64,000 bases of DNA from Pedobacter nutrimenti. GTDB lineage: Bacteria > Bacteroidota > Bacteroidia > Sphingobacteriales > Sphingobacteriaceae. The notes beneath the pieces are model-generated. The model searched no databases, was not told where the DNA came from, and saw nothing but the letters and a program-made list of their open reading frames with translations. The position numbers were made by a program, and so were the translations under genes. The DNA is taken from contig NZ_QKLU01000005.1 of the NCBI RefSeq assembly GCF_003208655.1, positions 359,178-423,177 of the forward strand, in the 5' to 3' direction. Below, one piece after another: positions 35,169 to 44,678 of this stretch (position 1 is its first letter; each line of letters starts with the position of its first letter).

Positions 35169-36677
35169 ATGAAGAAACTGATACTGGCCCTGGGCTGTAT
35201 ATTTAGTCTTTCCGCTGCCAGCGCTCAAAACCAACTGCTGTTTCAGGAAAAATTTGAACATCCTGCAGCTTATGAAAGCGCAGCGGGGGTTAAGGGCATG
35301 GCACTGAACCTGACGGCGACTGCAAAGAAAAGAAAGCCGATAAAAACGGAACTGTTGAGCATGCCGGCCTCAGGTTCCTTTACCACGGTGGTCTGGACTA
35401 AAGCAGCTCAGATAGATGATGAAGCTTATATTTTGTTATCAAATAAGAAAGAAAAAACAGACAGTACACAGACCGTTTGGGAATTGGGGAAACAGGCAAC
35501 GGGGGCCTGGTATTGGAGTGCCATGCATGGTAAAAGCAAATATGAGTATCGGCCTACTTTACGCAGACAGCCTATTAATGATGGAAACTGGCACCAGCTT
35601 GCTTTTACTTTCAACAAAGAGAAAAAAGAGGTCCGGTTATATTACGATGGAAAGAACGTGGCCGTTTATTTTACGCCTGAATTGAGCGATATGCTAACAA
35701 AACAGACGCAGCTGACCATTGGCGGTACTTCAAGTGGTGACCTGAGTGAGTGGGAAACCTATAATGGGATGGTTGATGAACTTGTGGTGTACAATAATAG
35801 CTGGGATGCCTCCCAAGTGATGAGTTCGTATTTTTCCGTTAGTGGCCGCCCATTAAAAAAAGAAAGGGCGAGGGTACCTGCACAGTTAAAAGTAATGAAC
35901 TATAACATTTGGCACGGGGGGCGTGAGACCGGAAAGTATGTTGGTCCGGGCCGCATTACCGAAGTAATTAAAGAATCAGGTGCAGATGTCATTTCTATGC
36001 AGGAGACCTATGGTTCAGGCGCCCGCATTGCGGATGAACTGGGTTATTATTTTTACCTCCGAAGTACCAATCTTTCCATTATGAGCCGTTATCCAATTGG
36101 AGAAACAATTATCGGTATCCAGTCTTTTTACAATGGAGGGGCCCATATTAACCTGGGTGCAGGAAAAAAGGTACTGTTTATAACCAATTGGCTTAATTAT
36201 CCCTTTGACTATTGGGACGATCTGGAAAAAAATGTGGCCATAGACAGTGCTTCCTGGATGGAACAGCAAAAAAAGGAAAATGCAGGAAGGCTGAAGCAGA
36301 TCCTGGAAGGTGTAAAAGGAGATATTGCCAATGATATCCCAGTGATTTTTTGCGGGGATTTTAACACAGGTTCCCATCTGGATTGGACCAAGGCGACTAA
36401 ACATCTAAACAAGGGACATATTATGCCTTTTCCGACAGGTATTTTAATGGAAAATGCCGGATTTAAAGATTCGTTTCGCGTGCTGTACCCAGATCCCTTA
36501 AAAAATAGGGGAATTACCTGGAGTCCTCAGTTCAAGCAATATTTTAAGGACCGGATTGATTATATCTATTACAAGGGAAATGGGCTTGTACCCCTGGCAT
36601 CAAAAGTATTTGATACCCATAAGATATGGTATCCCTCAGATCATGGAGCGGTTATGACGACTTTTAGGTTAAAATGA
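35169..36677 (+). CDS. Secreted LamG plus endonuclease/exonuclease/phosphatase protein
   Basis: 502 residues with a signal peptide (about 1-20, ending AASAQ). An N-terminal concanavalin-like LamG domain (about 25-220) contains DGNWHQLAFTFNKEKKEVRL and MVDELVVYNNSW. The C-terminal EEP domain (about 235-500) has MNYNIWHGG, the metal-binding Glu in MQETYG, GDFN, DRIDYIYYKG and the PSDHGAV His motif. This family covers secreted nucleases, sphingomyelinases and other phosphodiesterases. The LamG part probably binds carbohydrate or a surface. I chose the second ATG because it starts the signal peptide (MKKLILALG). The next gene follows after 30 bases. Confidence 0.85.
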   Translation: MKKLILALGCIFSLSAASAQNQLLFQEKFEHPAAYESAAGVKGMALNLTATAKKRKPIKTELLSMPASGSFTTVVWTKAAQIDDEAYILLSNKKEKTDSTQTVWELGKQATGAWYWSAMHGKSKYEYRPTLRRQPINDGNWHQLAFTFNKEKKEVRLYYDGKNVAVYFTPELSDMLTKQTQLTIGGTSSGDLSEWETYNGMVDELVVYNNSWDASQVMSSYFSVSGRPLKKERARVPAQLKVMNYNIWHGGRETGKYVGPGRITEVIKESGADVISMQETYGSGARIADELGYYFYLRSTNLSIMSRYPIGETIIGIQSFYNGGAHINLGAGKKVLFITNWLNYPFDYWDDLEKNVAIDSASWMEQQKKENAGRLKQILEGVKGDIANDIPVIFCGDFNTGSHLDWTKATKHLNKGHIMPFPTGILMENAGFKDSFRVLYPDPLKNRGITWSPQFKQYFKDRIDYIYYKGNGLVPLASKVFDTHKIWYPSDHGAVMTTFRLK

Positions 36678-36707
36678 TTAAATTAACAGTAATAAAATAC
36701 TGAAGGG

Positions 36708-37820
36708 ATGAAAAAAATACTTTATTTAATGGTGGTTTTTCCTCTAATGGTTTTTGCGCAGAAAAACCAAAGCCAATTGTCAAAAACCAATGGCATTTTA
36801 TATACCATGCCCGAAGAATCTGAGCCCCATGAAGGTACCTGGCTTCAATGGCCTCATGAATATCAATATGGTGAAACCTATTCAAACAGGCTTGATGAGA
36901 CATGGATAGCCATGACTGAAGCATTGGTAAGGAGTGAAAAGGTACACATCATTGCCTATGATGAGGATGAAAAAGAGAAAATTGAAGAAATGCTGCATGA
37001 AGCGAATGTTTCTTTAGCAAATGTAGATTTTTACATTTTTCCCACCGATGATTTTTGGGTTAGGGATAACGGGCCAATTTATGTGAGGGATAGAGCAGGT
37101 AAATTGCTTATTGAAGACTGGGGCTTTAATGGTTGGGGGAAAAAAGCCGCTTTTACCAATTGTAACGCGATACCATCAAAGATTTCTAGCGCTCAGGGGA
37201 AAACACGGGTCGACTTAAATTCAGTAATGATCAACGAAGGAGGGGCAGTTGAAATTGATGGGAACGGAACTTTACTGACCACCAAAAGTGCTGTTTTAAA
37301 TTCCAACAGAAACCCGGGAATGTCTCAAGCACAAGCCGAGGCTATTTTTAGAAAATACCTTGGTGTAACTCATTTTATCTGGTTAAATGGCAAGGCGGGA
37401 CTGGAAATAACCGATATGCATATAGATGGTTTTGCGCGCTTTGGAAATTCAAGCACTCTGGTCACCATGTCGGAAGATGATCTGGCGGACTGGCAGGTAC
37501 CTGATGATGATATTGATAAACTTTATCAGGCTAAAAACAAATCAGGGAAACCTTATCGGATCGTGAAGCTGCCCCTGACAAAAAATGCAGTGACAACAGC
37601 CTATGGAAAAGAACTTGGCTACAAAGGTTCTTATGTGAATTATTATATTGCCAATAAGGTCGTTTTGGTTCCAAACTACCACGATGTTAATGATGCGGTA
37701 GCTAATGCCATCATTCAAAAATTATATCCCACAAAAGAGGTAGTGGGTATTGACGTAAGAAATTTATATGCAAATGGTGGCATGATCCATTGTGTAACAC
37801 AACAGCAACCTAAACAATAG
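36708..37820 (+). CDS. Exported agmatine / peptidylarginine deiminase
   Basis: 370 residues of the PAD_porph family, which turns agmatine into N-carbamoylputrescine or, in some members, deiminates protein arginine. Catalytic motifs are intact: WVRDNGP (about 114-120), GGAVEIDG, the His in ITDMHIDGFARF (about 237) and Cys362 in GGMIHCVTQQQP. The last motif is closest to agmatine deiminases. Unusually there is a signal peptide (MKKILYLMVVFPLMVFAQ), so it acts outside the cytoplasm, as does Porphyromonas PPAD, but no type IX C-terminal domain is present. It is 30 bases after the nuclease-like gene, probably one operon. Confidence 0.88.
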   Translation: MKKILYLMVVFPLMVFAQKNQSQLSKTNGILYTMPEESEPHEGTWLQWPHEYQYGETYSNRLDETWIAMTEALVRSEKVHIIAYDEDEKEKIEEMLHEANVSLANVDFYIFPTDDFWVRDNGPIYVRDRAGKLLIEDWGFNGWGKKAAFTNCNAIPSKISSAQGKTRVDLNSVMINEGGAVEIDGNGTLLTTKSAVLNSNRNPGMSQAQAEAIFRKYLGVTHFIWLNGKAGLEITDMHIDGFARFGNSSTLVTMSEDDLADWQVPDDDIDKLYQAKNKSGKPYRIVKLPLTKNAVTTAYGKELGYKGSYVNYYIANKVVLVPNYHDVNDAVANAIIQKLYPTKEVVGIDVRNLYANGGMIHCVTQQQPKQ

Positions 37821-37865
37821 ACCATAGGCTGTTTAGAAATTAATCACTTGTTTGTTTTTGATAAA

Positions 37866-38015
37866 TCCGATTTTTTATCGATGGATATTAAACTGGCGCT
37901 TTATGATTTAGGGGAGGGGATCATGGATGACTTGCTGGAGAATATTTTTAGATCCTTTTGTATTGGGAGATGGACGGGCAAACTGACGCAAATCACTTCA
38001 AAGTATAACAATATA
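37866..38015 (+). pseudogene. Decayed second copy of the mnmE 3' end
   Basis: In frame it reads SDFLSMDIKLALYDLGEG, then after a 4-codon deletion DDLLENIFRSFCIGRW, against mnmE SDFLSMDIKQALYYLGEI and DDLLENIFSKFCIGK-stop. The stop codon is lost and the frame runs on to 38023. Similarity continues past the mnmE stop (GCAAACT.ACGCA and ATAACAATATA). It has the same orientation as mnmE and lies 24.4 kb away. It is most simply the old mnmE end displaced by an insertion, or a partial duplication. Confidence 0.85.
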
Positions 38016-38024
38016 GCGAACTAA

Positions 38025-38516
38025 CTAAGGCTTAACATTCATTGTATAGCTGATTGGATAATTATCTTTTTCCACACTAAGAAGGACCCCTCTTTGTTTC
38101 GTATTGAATTGCGAATAATGAATAGAAATCGTATCACCAACTTCAAGGGGGTAAGTGATATTTGCATAGGTTAGGTCAAACCTTTCCGGACCAAAAAACA
38201 AAATCATTTCTTCTGCAGGTGGTTCCTTTTGAGTGATTCTACCCCTTAGTACCATTTTTTGATGATGTAACGAGCGCCTAATTTTGCGGATACTGTAAAA
38301 AGCAGATAGGTTATAAGAAAGGACAAGGATAAGGAAAATGTAAAAATAGACTAATCCCCAAAAAAATATTAAAACCAACAGCGGTAACAGCAAAACATTT
38401 ATCTGGTAATGATTCCTTATCGTCTTTTCAATGACCAATTTGTCTTTTTCCGTTAAAGGTGAAAAAATTGTGGTATAGTACTTATTTAAGTTTTCGTTAG
38501 ACTGATCAGGCATCAT
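38025..38516 (-). CDS. Membrane protein of unknown function
   Basis: 163 residues with two adjacent hydrophobic helices (about 38-75) and a C-terminal soluble beta-rich domain (about 88-163, with MILFFGPERFDLTYANITYP). It may expose the beta domain to the cytoplasm. No family recognised. Its 3' end is immediately next to the mnmE remnant. Confidence 0.65.
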   Translation of the reverse strand: MMPDQSNENLNKYYTTIFSPLTEKDKLVIEKTIRNHYQINVLLLPLLVLIFFWGLVYFYIFLILVLSYNLSAFYSIRKIRRSLHHQKMVLRGRITQKEPPAEEMILFFGPERFDLTYANITYPLEVGDTISIHYSQFNTKQRGVLLSVEKDNYPISYTMNVKP

Positions 38517-38705
38517 GTAATCTCCTGTTTTTCATTACTAAAATTAAGTATTTTTCGATCACTCATCTTTTTTATGCTGACTTTAAACAAAAACCCATAA
38601 CAGACATGCTAAGCAAAAGATCTGTGGCTTAATGTTTTTGTCGTAAAGTAGGGGTAAGAGCGGACTTAGATGTCATATGGAGGATATAAAAAACTGAAAT
38701 TCAAA

Positions 38706-39839
38706 ATGAAAACCTCCCCCTTTTATTACGTTATTCTTGTTTTATTCCTGATTGTTTGTGGTTGCAAAAAGTCAGAACAACCAAAACCAGAAAGTAAAAA
38801 ATTCTATGAAATCGAAGCCTATCTTCAGACTGTCAGTGAAACCGTACCGGGTCTTTCGATAGCGATAACCAATGGTCCAGACATAGTCTACACCAAATCA
38901 TTTGGCTTTAGCAACGTTCAAAGTAAAGAGAAACTTACCCCGCTGAGTACTTATCATGTTGCATCTGTATCCAAAACATTCACCGCTACGGCAGTGATGC
39001 AGCTCGCTGAAAAAGGTAAAATTGATATTGATAAACCCTTAATTACTTATCTCCCTTATTTTAAATTGAAGGATATACGGTATAAAGCAATAACAATTAA
39101 ACAAATGCTCAACCATACTTCCGGAATGCTGGACATCTCTAATGCTGATGATGAAAAATATTACGACTGGGATAAGGCTATTGCCGATGAAGGTGCATTG
39201 GAACGTTATACGCGAAGCTTAGCTGATTCAGCAATGCAGAGTGGCCCGGGCCTTGAGTATCACTACAGCAATATCGCATATGACGTATTGGGGGATCTGA
39301 TTGCCAAGGTTTCTGGAATGCCCTTTGAAAAATATGTAAAGGACAATATCCTTAGCCCACTGGAAATGAACGAAAGCAGCTTTTATTATCCCGAAATTAA
39401 AAAAGATTTGCGCACTTCTCCACATACGGGCAACCCGCCTGTTTTGAGAGCGGTATATCCATACAATAGAATGCACGCACCAAGTTCGACGTTAAACTCA
39501 AACGTTTTGGAACTCTCTCATTGGGCAATCGCCAATTTGTATGAAGGTAAATATAAAAACAGGCAGATCATTTCTTCTGCTACTTTTTCAAAAATGGTCA
39601 GCCCTACAATTCATGTTCCTGATTTTAATGCAGATATGGGCTTGAGCTGGTTTATCCTCCCTTATAAAGGTTATAAAACGTATTTACATGATGGTGGCGA
39701 CATTGGCTATAGAAGTATGTTGGCACTGGTTCCTGAAAAGAAAATAGGAGTTGTACTGCTCAGCAATACAGATCAGGTTGATATTGAAATGGTATACTTC
39801 AAAGTATTGGATATTTTATTGGCTGCAACAAATCCATAA
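38706..39839 (+). CDS. Beta-lactamase-family serine hydrolase lipoprotein
   Basis: 377 residues from the ATG at 38706, which starts a lipoprotein signal (MKTSPFYYVILVLFLIVCGC, Cys20). A frame extension to 38670 adds 12 unlikely residues. The class C/DD-peptidase catalytic set is present: Ser87-x-x-Lys90 in HVASVSKTF, the Tyr in YHYSNIAYD, and HDGGDIGY for the KTG-like third motif. Such proteins act on peptidoglycan peptides, esters or amides in the periplasm; true beta-lactamase activity is less likely. It is a single gene. Confidence 0.87.
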   Translation: MKTSPFYYVILVLFLIVCGCKKSEQPKPESKKFYEIEAYLQTVSETVPGLSIAITNGPDIVYTKSFGFSNVQSKEKLTPLSTYHVASVSKTFTATAVMQLAEKGKIDIDKPLITYLPYFKLKDIRYKAITIKQMLNHTSGMLDISNADDEKYYDWDKAIADEGALERYTRSLADSAMQSGPGLEYHYSNIAYDVLGDLIAKVSGMPFEKYVKDNILSPLEMNESSFYYPEIKKDLRTSPHTGNPPVLRAVYPYNRMHAPSSTLNSNVLELSHWAIANLYEGKYKNRQIISSATFSKMVSPTIHVPDFNADMGLSWFILPYKGYKTYLHDGGDIGYRSMLALVPEKKIGVVLLSNTDQVDIEMVYFKVLDILLAATNP

Positions 39840-39921
39840 ATCCTAATGCTTTAACATCCATTGGTGCTCGCCAGGCCTTCGTTTTCAGTTGCAGTGTTTA
39901 TTCATAAGCCCATTAATCTGT

Positions 39922-40824
39922 TTAATCGATCTTATATTTCTTTTTGACAGTTGTTACTGTTTGATCGTCTGTAACAGGTACGTTGACCTGGCTTCCAAAA
40001 ATCTGGTAATGGTATTTAATAGAATAAATCCGGTCTATCAACATTTTTAATGGTACAACCTGCAATTCTTTTTCTTGAACAGCTTTACTGACATCGGGCA
40101 AATATTTTTCCATCATTTGTATATTGGAATGTTGAATGACCACCCACATGACGCTTTCATATTCTTTTCCCACATAAGATTTTCCTATATATGTTTTATA
40201 AACAGCATAAAGTGAATCAACAAGATGTTGATTTTTAAGATCAAACGGATTTTGTTTGACCGCATCAAAAGGTGTTGTAGATCTGAATTTCTGGTCGTTT
40301 ACCTGCATCAAGGAAAATAACGATACAAGCTTTTCATCCAATTGATTGTCCTTCGCATATTGCTTGGGATCCAACTGTTTGGTGCTGCTGTTGTGGGGTA
40401 GGGAGCACTTGGCATAAAAAGCCAAAAATGTTTCGGGGATTGTTTTTTCGAGGTTTGGAGAACCGCCGAAGGCCTTTACATAAGAACAGACCGCATCCGC
40501 ATCTAAAGTAATGGCCTTTTTAAATGCGATTTCGATATTTACAGCGGGCTCCTTTAGCCTAACAAAAGCTCCCGTAATGTTCCAGTAGTCGGCAACATTT
40601 AATTTTTCGGAACCTGCCTTTGTACTGGACTTGGTTTCCCCTAATATGCGTAAAGCTAAATTATATTGGTCGTCGGTTACGCCGGCCCTTTTTATGGGAA
40701 CAAAAGTTAAAATGGCTTGATCGAAGGTTTGATCGTTGAAAACATAGTCAGGTTTTTCTGTCTGGCAATAGCACAGAGTGTTCGCCAACAGTGTCATAAA
40801 AAATAATTGAATTACTTTTTTCAT
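39922..40824 (-). CDS. Exported DUF6624-like protein
   Basis: 300 residues with a signal peptide (about 1-20, ending LCYCQ). The C-terminal part WVVIQHSNIQMMEKYLPDVS ... KMLIDRIYSIKYHYQIFGSQ has the pattern of DUF6624, a domain of unknown function in Bacteroidota. The N-terminal half is helical. It follows the second serine hydrolase on the same strand after 135 bases. Confidence 0.7.
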   Translation of the reverse strand: MKKVIQLFFMTLLANTLCYCQTEKPDYVFNDQTFDQAILTFVPIKRAGVTDDQYNLALRILGETKSSTKAGSEKLNVADYWNITGAFVRLKEPAVNIEIAFKKAITLDADAVCSYVKAFGGSPNLEKTIPETFLAFYAKCSLPHNSSTKQLDPKQYAKDNQLDEKLVSLFSLMQVNDQKFRSTTPFDAVKQNPFDLKNQHLVDSLYAVYKTYIGKSYVGKEYESVMWVVIQHSNIQMMEKYLPDVSKAVQEKELQVVPLKMLIDRIYSIKYHYQIFGSQVNVPVTDDQTVTTVKKKYKID

Positions 40825-40959
40825 ACGATGTAAAAATTACACTAAAATACTCAATACCTGTTTAATAAAACTGTATTTCTCAGCCAGTAGGATGTTTTAC
40901 AAATTGAAATCCTGACGGGTTGTCCAAAAGAAGGTTTCCAGTATTTCTGAAAGCACTCT

Positions 40960-42540
40960 TTACAGGGCATTCATTTCTTTAATCACCTCAAGAATGCTAT
41001 TGTCACGGGCGTATTGCAGCTTCATATCATTAATGGCTTTCCAATAGTATGTACGTCCTTCTTGCGTTTTGCCTTGACCCAAGAGTATCTGTCCGGCTTT
41101 ACGGGCTGCTTGCGCGGATAGCTGCCAAAATTCGAAGCCTTTAGCATCTGCGAGCTTAAGGTAATATTCCAGCGCTTTGGTACTTTTACCCAAAGACTGG
41201 TAATAATTGCCCAAGTCGGTCAGGACATATGGCTGCACATGTCCATAAACCCGGTAAGCCTCGGCCAGCTGATCGGTCAGCTGATAAAAGGACGGTTCGC
41301 GCAGATCAGTAAGCAAATAGGTCAGGCCCGGATCATAACGCCGAAAGCGTTCCGGGTATGCTTTGGCCAATTGCGCAATGATTTTTGTTGCCTCATCCTT
41401 GTACAATCCTGTTCTTTTCTCTGTATAGCGTAAACACAGCGCCTTACCAATAAGTTTTTCCGGCTCAAGCTGCTGTTTTGCCTGAGCATCTTTGTTGAAT
41501 ATAAAATGCTCCAGAAAGGCCGCTGCAAAAGGCGATTCCCAAATCTGTCCGGCACCCAACCTCAACGCTTCTGAAGGGGCGTTGGAATTGGCCAGGAAAA
41601 TAAAAGTATAGCCTGTTTCCGGTACCCTGATAAAAAGCGCTGCATAATCATCTGCCTGTCCATAATGCCAGTGGAGCTTTTTGCCGGCGAATGTCTCGCT
41701 GAACCAGCCAAGCCCATATGGGCTTAACGAGCCATCGTTCAGTACTGTCGCTGAGGTCATCTTTTGATAACTGTCCTGGCTCAGGAGTGTATGTTTGTCA
41801 TAGCTGTTGGTATATTTGACCAGGTCACCGATGGTTGAAAGCAAACCCCCAGAAGGGAATGCCCTTGTCCAACGCTTATAATTGACGGTGTTCTCCATAA
41901 AACGTTTACTTACCTGGTCATAAACATAGGGTTTGGCGATATGCCTGAACAGTGTATCTGTACGGTCTTTTGGAAAACCAAAAATGGTATGGTCCAAGCC
42001 CAGTGGGCTTAGCACCCGTTTTTGCAGCTCCAGTTGGTAGGCATCAACTTCGGGTGTATGATTGCCTGCGGTTTCAAAAAGCCCGTACATATAGTTAAAG
42101 CGCGAGCCGTTGTAAACGAAGGAGTTTCCAGGGCCGTCTTCAGAAGTCTGGGACAGAAAGTGTCTGAGACGGGTATTCACGTCTACATTATAAGGCCAGC
42201 CGAAACCGATATCGATATAACGGTAATGCAGCATGTAATCGTCAAGAGAGGCTTTATGTTCCTGTTCATATTGCATAACCAGGTTGGCGGTCATGGTCTT
42301 GGTCACCGAAGCAATCATAAACAGGTCATCCTCTTTCACCGGGATTTTCTTTTCAAGGTCCGAATAGCCTCCCATTTGACGGTAAACTATTTTGCCATTT
42401 TTGACTACGGCTATGCTAAAGCCCGGCAACTGCAGTATCGCTGCGGTTTGGTCCACTTGTTTTTGAAAACGGATGGTGTCCTGTGCAAATATGCAGGTAA
42501 AGGAAAACAGCAGAAGCAAGGTGAGCAGGTTCGATCGCAT
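40960..42540 (-). CDS. Secreted beta-lactamase-family serine hydrolase with TPR-like tail
   Basis: 526 residues with a signal peptide (about 1-19, ending CIFAQ). The hydrolase domain (about 25-330) has SVTK in MIASVTKTM (near 78), the Tyr motif in RFNYMYGLF and HYGQADDY as the third motif. The C-terminal ~180 residues are helical repeats (YVLTDLGNYYQSLGKSTKAL), a TPR-like arm that probably recruits a partner. It is related in family to the hydrolase at 38706-39839 but differs in length and is not a recent duplicate. Confidence 0.85.
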   Translation of the reverse strand: MRSNLLTLLLLFSFTCIFAQDTIRFQKQVDQTAAILQLPGFSIAVVKNGKIVYRQMGGYSDLEKKIPVKEDDLFMIASVTKTMTANLVMQYEQEHKASLDDYMLHYRYIDIGFGWPYNVDVNTRLRHFLSQTSEDGPGNSFVYNGSRFNYMYGLFETAGNHTPEVDAYQLELQKRVLSPLGLDHTIFGFPKDRTDTLFRHIAKPYVYDQVSKRFMENTVNYKRWTRAFPSGGLLSTIGDLVKYTNSYDKHTLLSQDSYQKMTSATVLNDGSLSPYGLGWFSETFAGKKLHWHYGQADDYAALFIRVPETGYTFIFLANSNAPSEALRLGAGQIWESPFAAAFLEHFIFNKDAQAKQQLEPEKLIGKALCLRYTEKRTGLYKDEATKIIAQLAKAYPERFRRYDPGLTYLLTDLREPSFYQLTDQLAEAYRVYGHVQPYVLTDLGNYYQSLGKSTKALEYYLKLADAKGFEFWQLSAQAARKAGQILLGQGKTQEGRTYYWKAINDMKLQYARDNSILEVIKEMNAL

Positions 42541-42978
42541 GTGAAATTTAATAAGCGTAAAATTATAAGACGCTTCCCATTTTCAATTGTTGCACTTTTG
42601 ACCCTTGGCGAAGTTCATTTTGAACGGACGTTTTATTAGCTATGGTCTTTGAGCCAATTTATCATTGCATGTTTAAGTTAAATTAAATAGAAGTCAGGTT
42701 TCGTTGGCTGCAGATTTATAAATATATATTTTATCCACTACAGCCAGAATAGCTTCCAGTACTCGCTTTTGTGTATACCACAAATGTGCACACTATTTGC
42801 AGCCTTAAGGGGCGAAAACATGATAAACTCTAGGATCGTCCGGGTATAAGAAAAAATAATTACATTAAACATTAAATAATTGGAAAAACTAATCTTAGTT
42901 TTATGATTACTACCTTTTGTAGAAGCTGCTCAAAAGCTATTTTCAATAAATAATCTTTTAATGTAAATAAAAAAGCAA
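42541..42978. other. Intergenic region of 438 bases between divergent genes
   Basis: Holds the two promoters for the serine hydrolase (minus) and the thioredoxin-like gene (plus). I see no exact TAnnTTTG match; a TACCTTTTG near 42910 is one base too long. No hairpin or gene. Confidence 0.4.
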
Positions 42979-44214
42979 ATGAAAAAACTACTATTCTTCT
43001 TCTTACTGATTCCCCTGCTGGGTGCAGCACAGGATAAAGGAACACATTTCGAACATGGCTTAACCTGGCAGCAGGTAAAGGAAAAAGCGATGAAAGAAAA
43101 TAAATATCTTCTGGTAGATTGTTTTACCACCTGGTGTGGTCCCTGCAAATACATGAGCAGTACCATTTTCCCTCAGGAAAAAGTAGGTGCTTTTTTTAAT
43201 AAGAATTTTGTGAATGTGAAGGTTCAGTTCGACAAAACCCCCGGAGATAATGAAGAAGTGAAAAGCTGGTATGCCGATGCGGAGGCCATCGATAAAGAAT
43301 TCAAGGTCCGGGCTTATCCTACTTTTCTGATCTTTTCACCTAAAGGGGAGCTTGTACACCGTATTGTTGGGGGAGGGGAAGCAGACCAGTTCATCGCCAG
43401 GGCAGAAAAAGCATTGCATCCGGAAACACAATATTATACCCTGCTGAAAAAATATGAAGCGGGTAAACAGTCGCCGGAAGCTTTAAAACAATTGGCGCTT
43501 ATTGCAGGGGACATGTATGATAAGGAGAATGCAGGAAAGCTGGCTGCGGCTTACCTGGATACGCAGAAAGATCTTTATACTAAAGAAAACCTGGAATTTT
43601 TGGCCAGATTTACGCAAAGCAGTAAGAGTAAAGGGTTTCAGCTGATGTTGAAAGACCGTCAAAAGGTAGATGCAGTACTTGGAAAACAAAAAGTGAATGA
43701 TGTCCTTGGAGGGATCATTCTTCAGGAGGAAGTTTACCCGTATTTAAAAAAGCCTAACGTAAATTTAGACTCGTTGGTTGCCATAGCAAAATCAAAATAT
43801 CCCACTGTCGACATCAGCCAGCAAGCGGACCTTCTGCAGGTCCAGTTTTATCAGGGGGCTGGTAACTGGCCTAAATTTCAATCGGCGGTATTATCTTACA
43901 TGCGTAAGTATGGTAAAGAAGCAAACGGAGGAATGCTGAATAGTTTTGCCTGGTCGGTTTTTGAGAACTGCAAAGATGCAGAATGTGTAGCTGAAGCCCT
44001 GAGCTGGAGTAAACGCAGTATTGAAGAGACACAGAGCAAAGAACCAGCATTTTTAGATACCTATGCCAACCTGCTTTACAAAATTGGAAAAAAGGAAGAA
44101 GCGATTTTAGCAGAGCAAAAAGCCATTGCACTGGTTTCTGAAAAGGAAAAAGGGCCTTATCAGGTTACGCTTGACAAAATGCAAAAAGGAGAGAAAACCT
44201 GGGTAGAGAAATAA
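42979..44214 (+). CDS. Exported thioredoxin-like protein
   Basis: 411 residues with a signal peptide (about 1-17, ending GAAQ). A thioredoxin fold (about 25-145) has the WCGPC active site (Cys53, Cys56) and the cis-proline in RAYPTFLIFS. A long helical C-terminal region follows (about 150-411) whose last part looks TPR-like (FLDTYANLLYKIGKKEEAIL). It probably reduces or isomerises disulfides in the periplasm, with the tail giving substrate choice. A strong terminator follows. Confidence 0.87.
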   Translation: MKKLLFFFLLIPLLGAAQDKGTHFEHGLTWQQVKEKAMKENKYLLVDCFTTWCGPCKYMSSTIFPQEKVGAFFNKNFVNVKVQFDKTPGDNEEVKSWYADAEAIDKEFKVRAYPTFLIFSPKGELVHRIVGGGEADQFIARAEKALHPETQYYTLLKKYEAGKQSPEALKQLALIAGDMYDKENAGKLAAAYLDTQKDLYTKENLEFLARFTQSSKSKGFQLMLKDRQKVDAVLGKQKVNDVLGGIILQEEVYPYLKKPNVNLDSLVAIAKSKYPTVDISQQADLLQVQFYQGAGNWPKFQSAVLSYMRKYGKEANGGMLNSFAWSVFENCKDAECVAEALSWSKRSIEETQSKEPAFLDTYANLLYKIGKKEEAILAEQKAIALVSEKEKGPYQVTLDKMQKGEKTWVEK

Positions 44215-44250
44215 GATAAATTCTTTTGCATCCATTGAATTCGTCAGCGG

Positions 44251-44286
44251 AATAAAGCGCCGAAACACATTTCGGCGCTTTATTAG
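44251..44286. terminator. Bidirectional terminator
   Basis: A 14-bp perfect stem (AATAAAGCGCCGAA 44251-44264, TTCGGCGCTTTATT 44271-44284) with a 6-base loop. It lies between the convergent thioredoxin-like and DUF2200 genes. Confidence 0.85.
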
Positions 44287-44315
44287 CTAGTCACCGATGT
44301 TCATTTAATATCTCC

Positions 44316-44678
44316 TCAGGTCCGCAGGATCTTCTCCATCTTTTTCCCTTTTGCCAGCTCATCAACCAACTTATCCAGGTAACGTACCTGCCGCGTCAGT
44401 GGATTTTCAATTTCCTCAATACGATAGCCGCAAATAACGCCGGTAATCAATACCGCCTTTGGATTTAGTGTAGCTGTATTAAAGAATGTTGCGAAAGTGG
44501 CTTTTTCTTCCATCAGTGTTTGAAGTTTTTCCATACTAAATCCGGTTAGCCATTGGATGACCTGGTCTAGCTCTTCTTTTGTTCTTCCTTTCTTTTCCAC
44601 TTTTGAAAGGTAGGCAGGATAGACCGAGGCAAAGGTCATTTTTGCGATGCGGTCGTTATGTGCGGGACTTTCATTCAT
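44316..44678 (-). CDS. DUF2200 family protein
   Basis: 120 residues. The sequence follows the DUF2200 pattern closely: MTFASVYPAYLSKVEKKGRT, then VIQWLTGFS, LNPKAVLITGVICGYRIEEI and the end YLDKLVDELAKGKKMEKIL. The family is widespread, small and cytosolic, of unknown function. It is a single gene. Confidence 0.85.
   Translation of the reverse strand: MNESPAHNDRIAKMTFASVYPAYLSKVEKKGRTKEELDQVIQWLTGFSMEKLQTLMEEKATFATFFNTATLNPKAVLITGVICGYRIEEIENPLTRQVRYLDKLVDELAKGKKMEKILRT

Noticed and set aside
38706..42540. The two serine hydrolases as a recent tandem duplication
   Set aside because: They share only the catalytic motifs; length, tail and signal type differ, and they lie on opposite strands.
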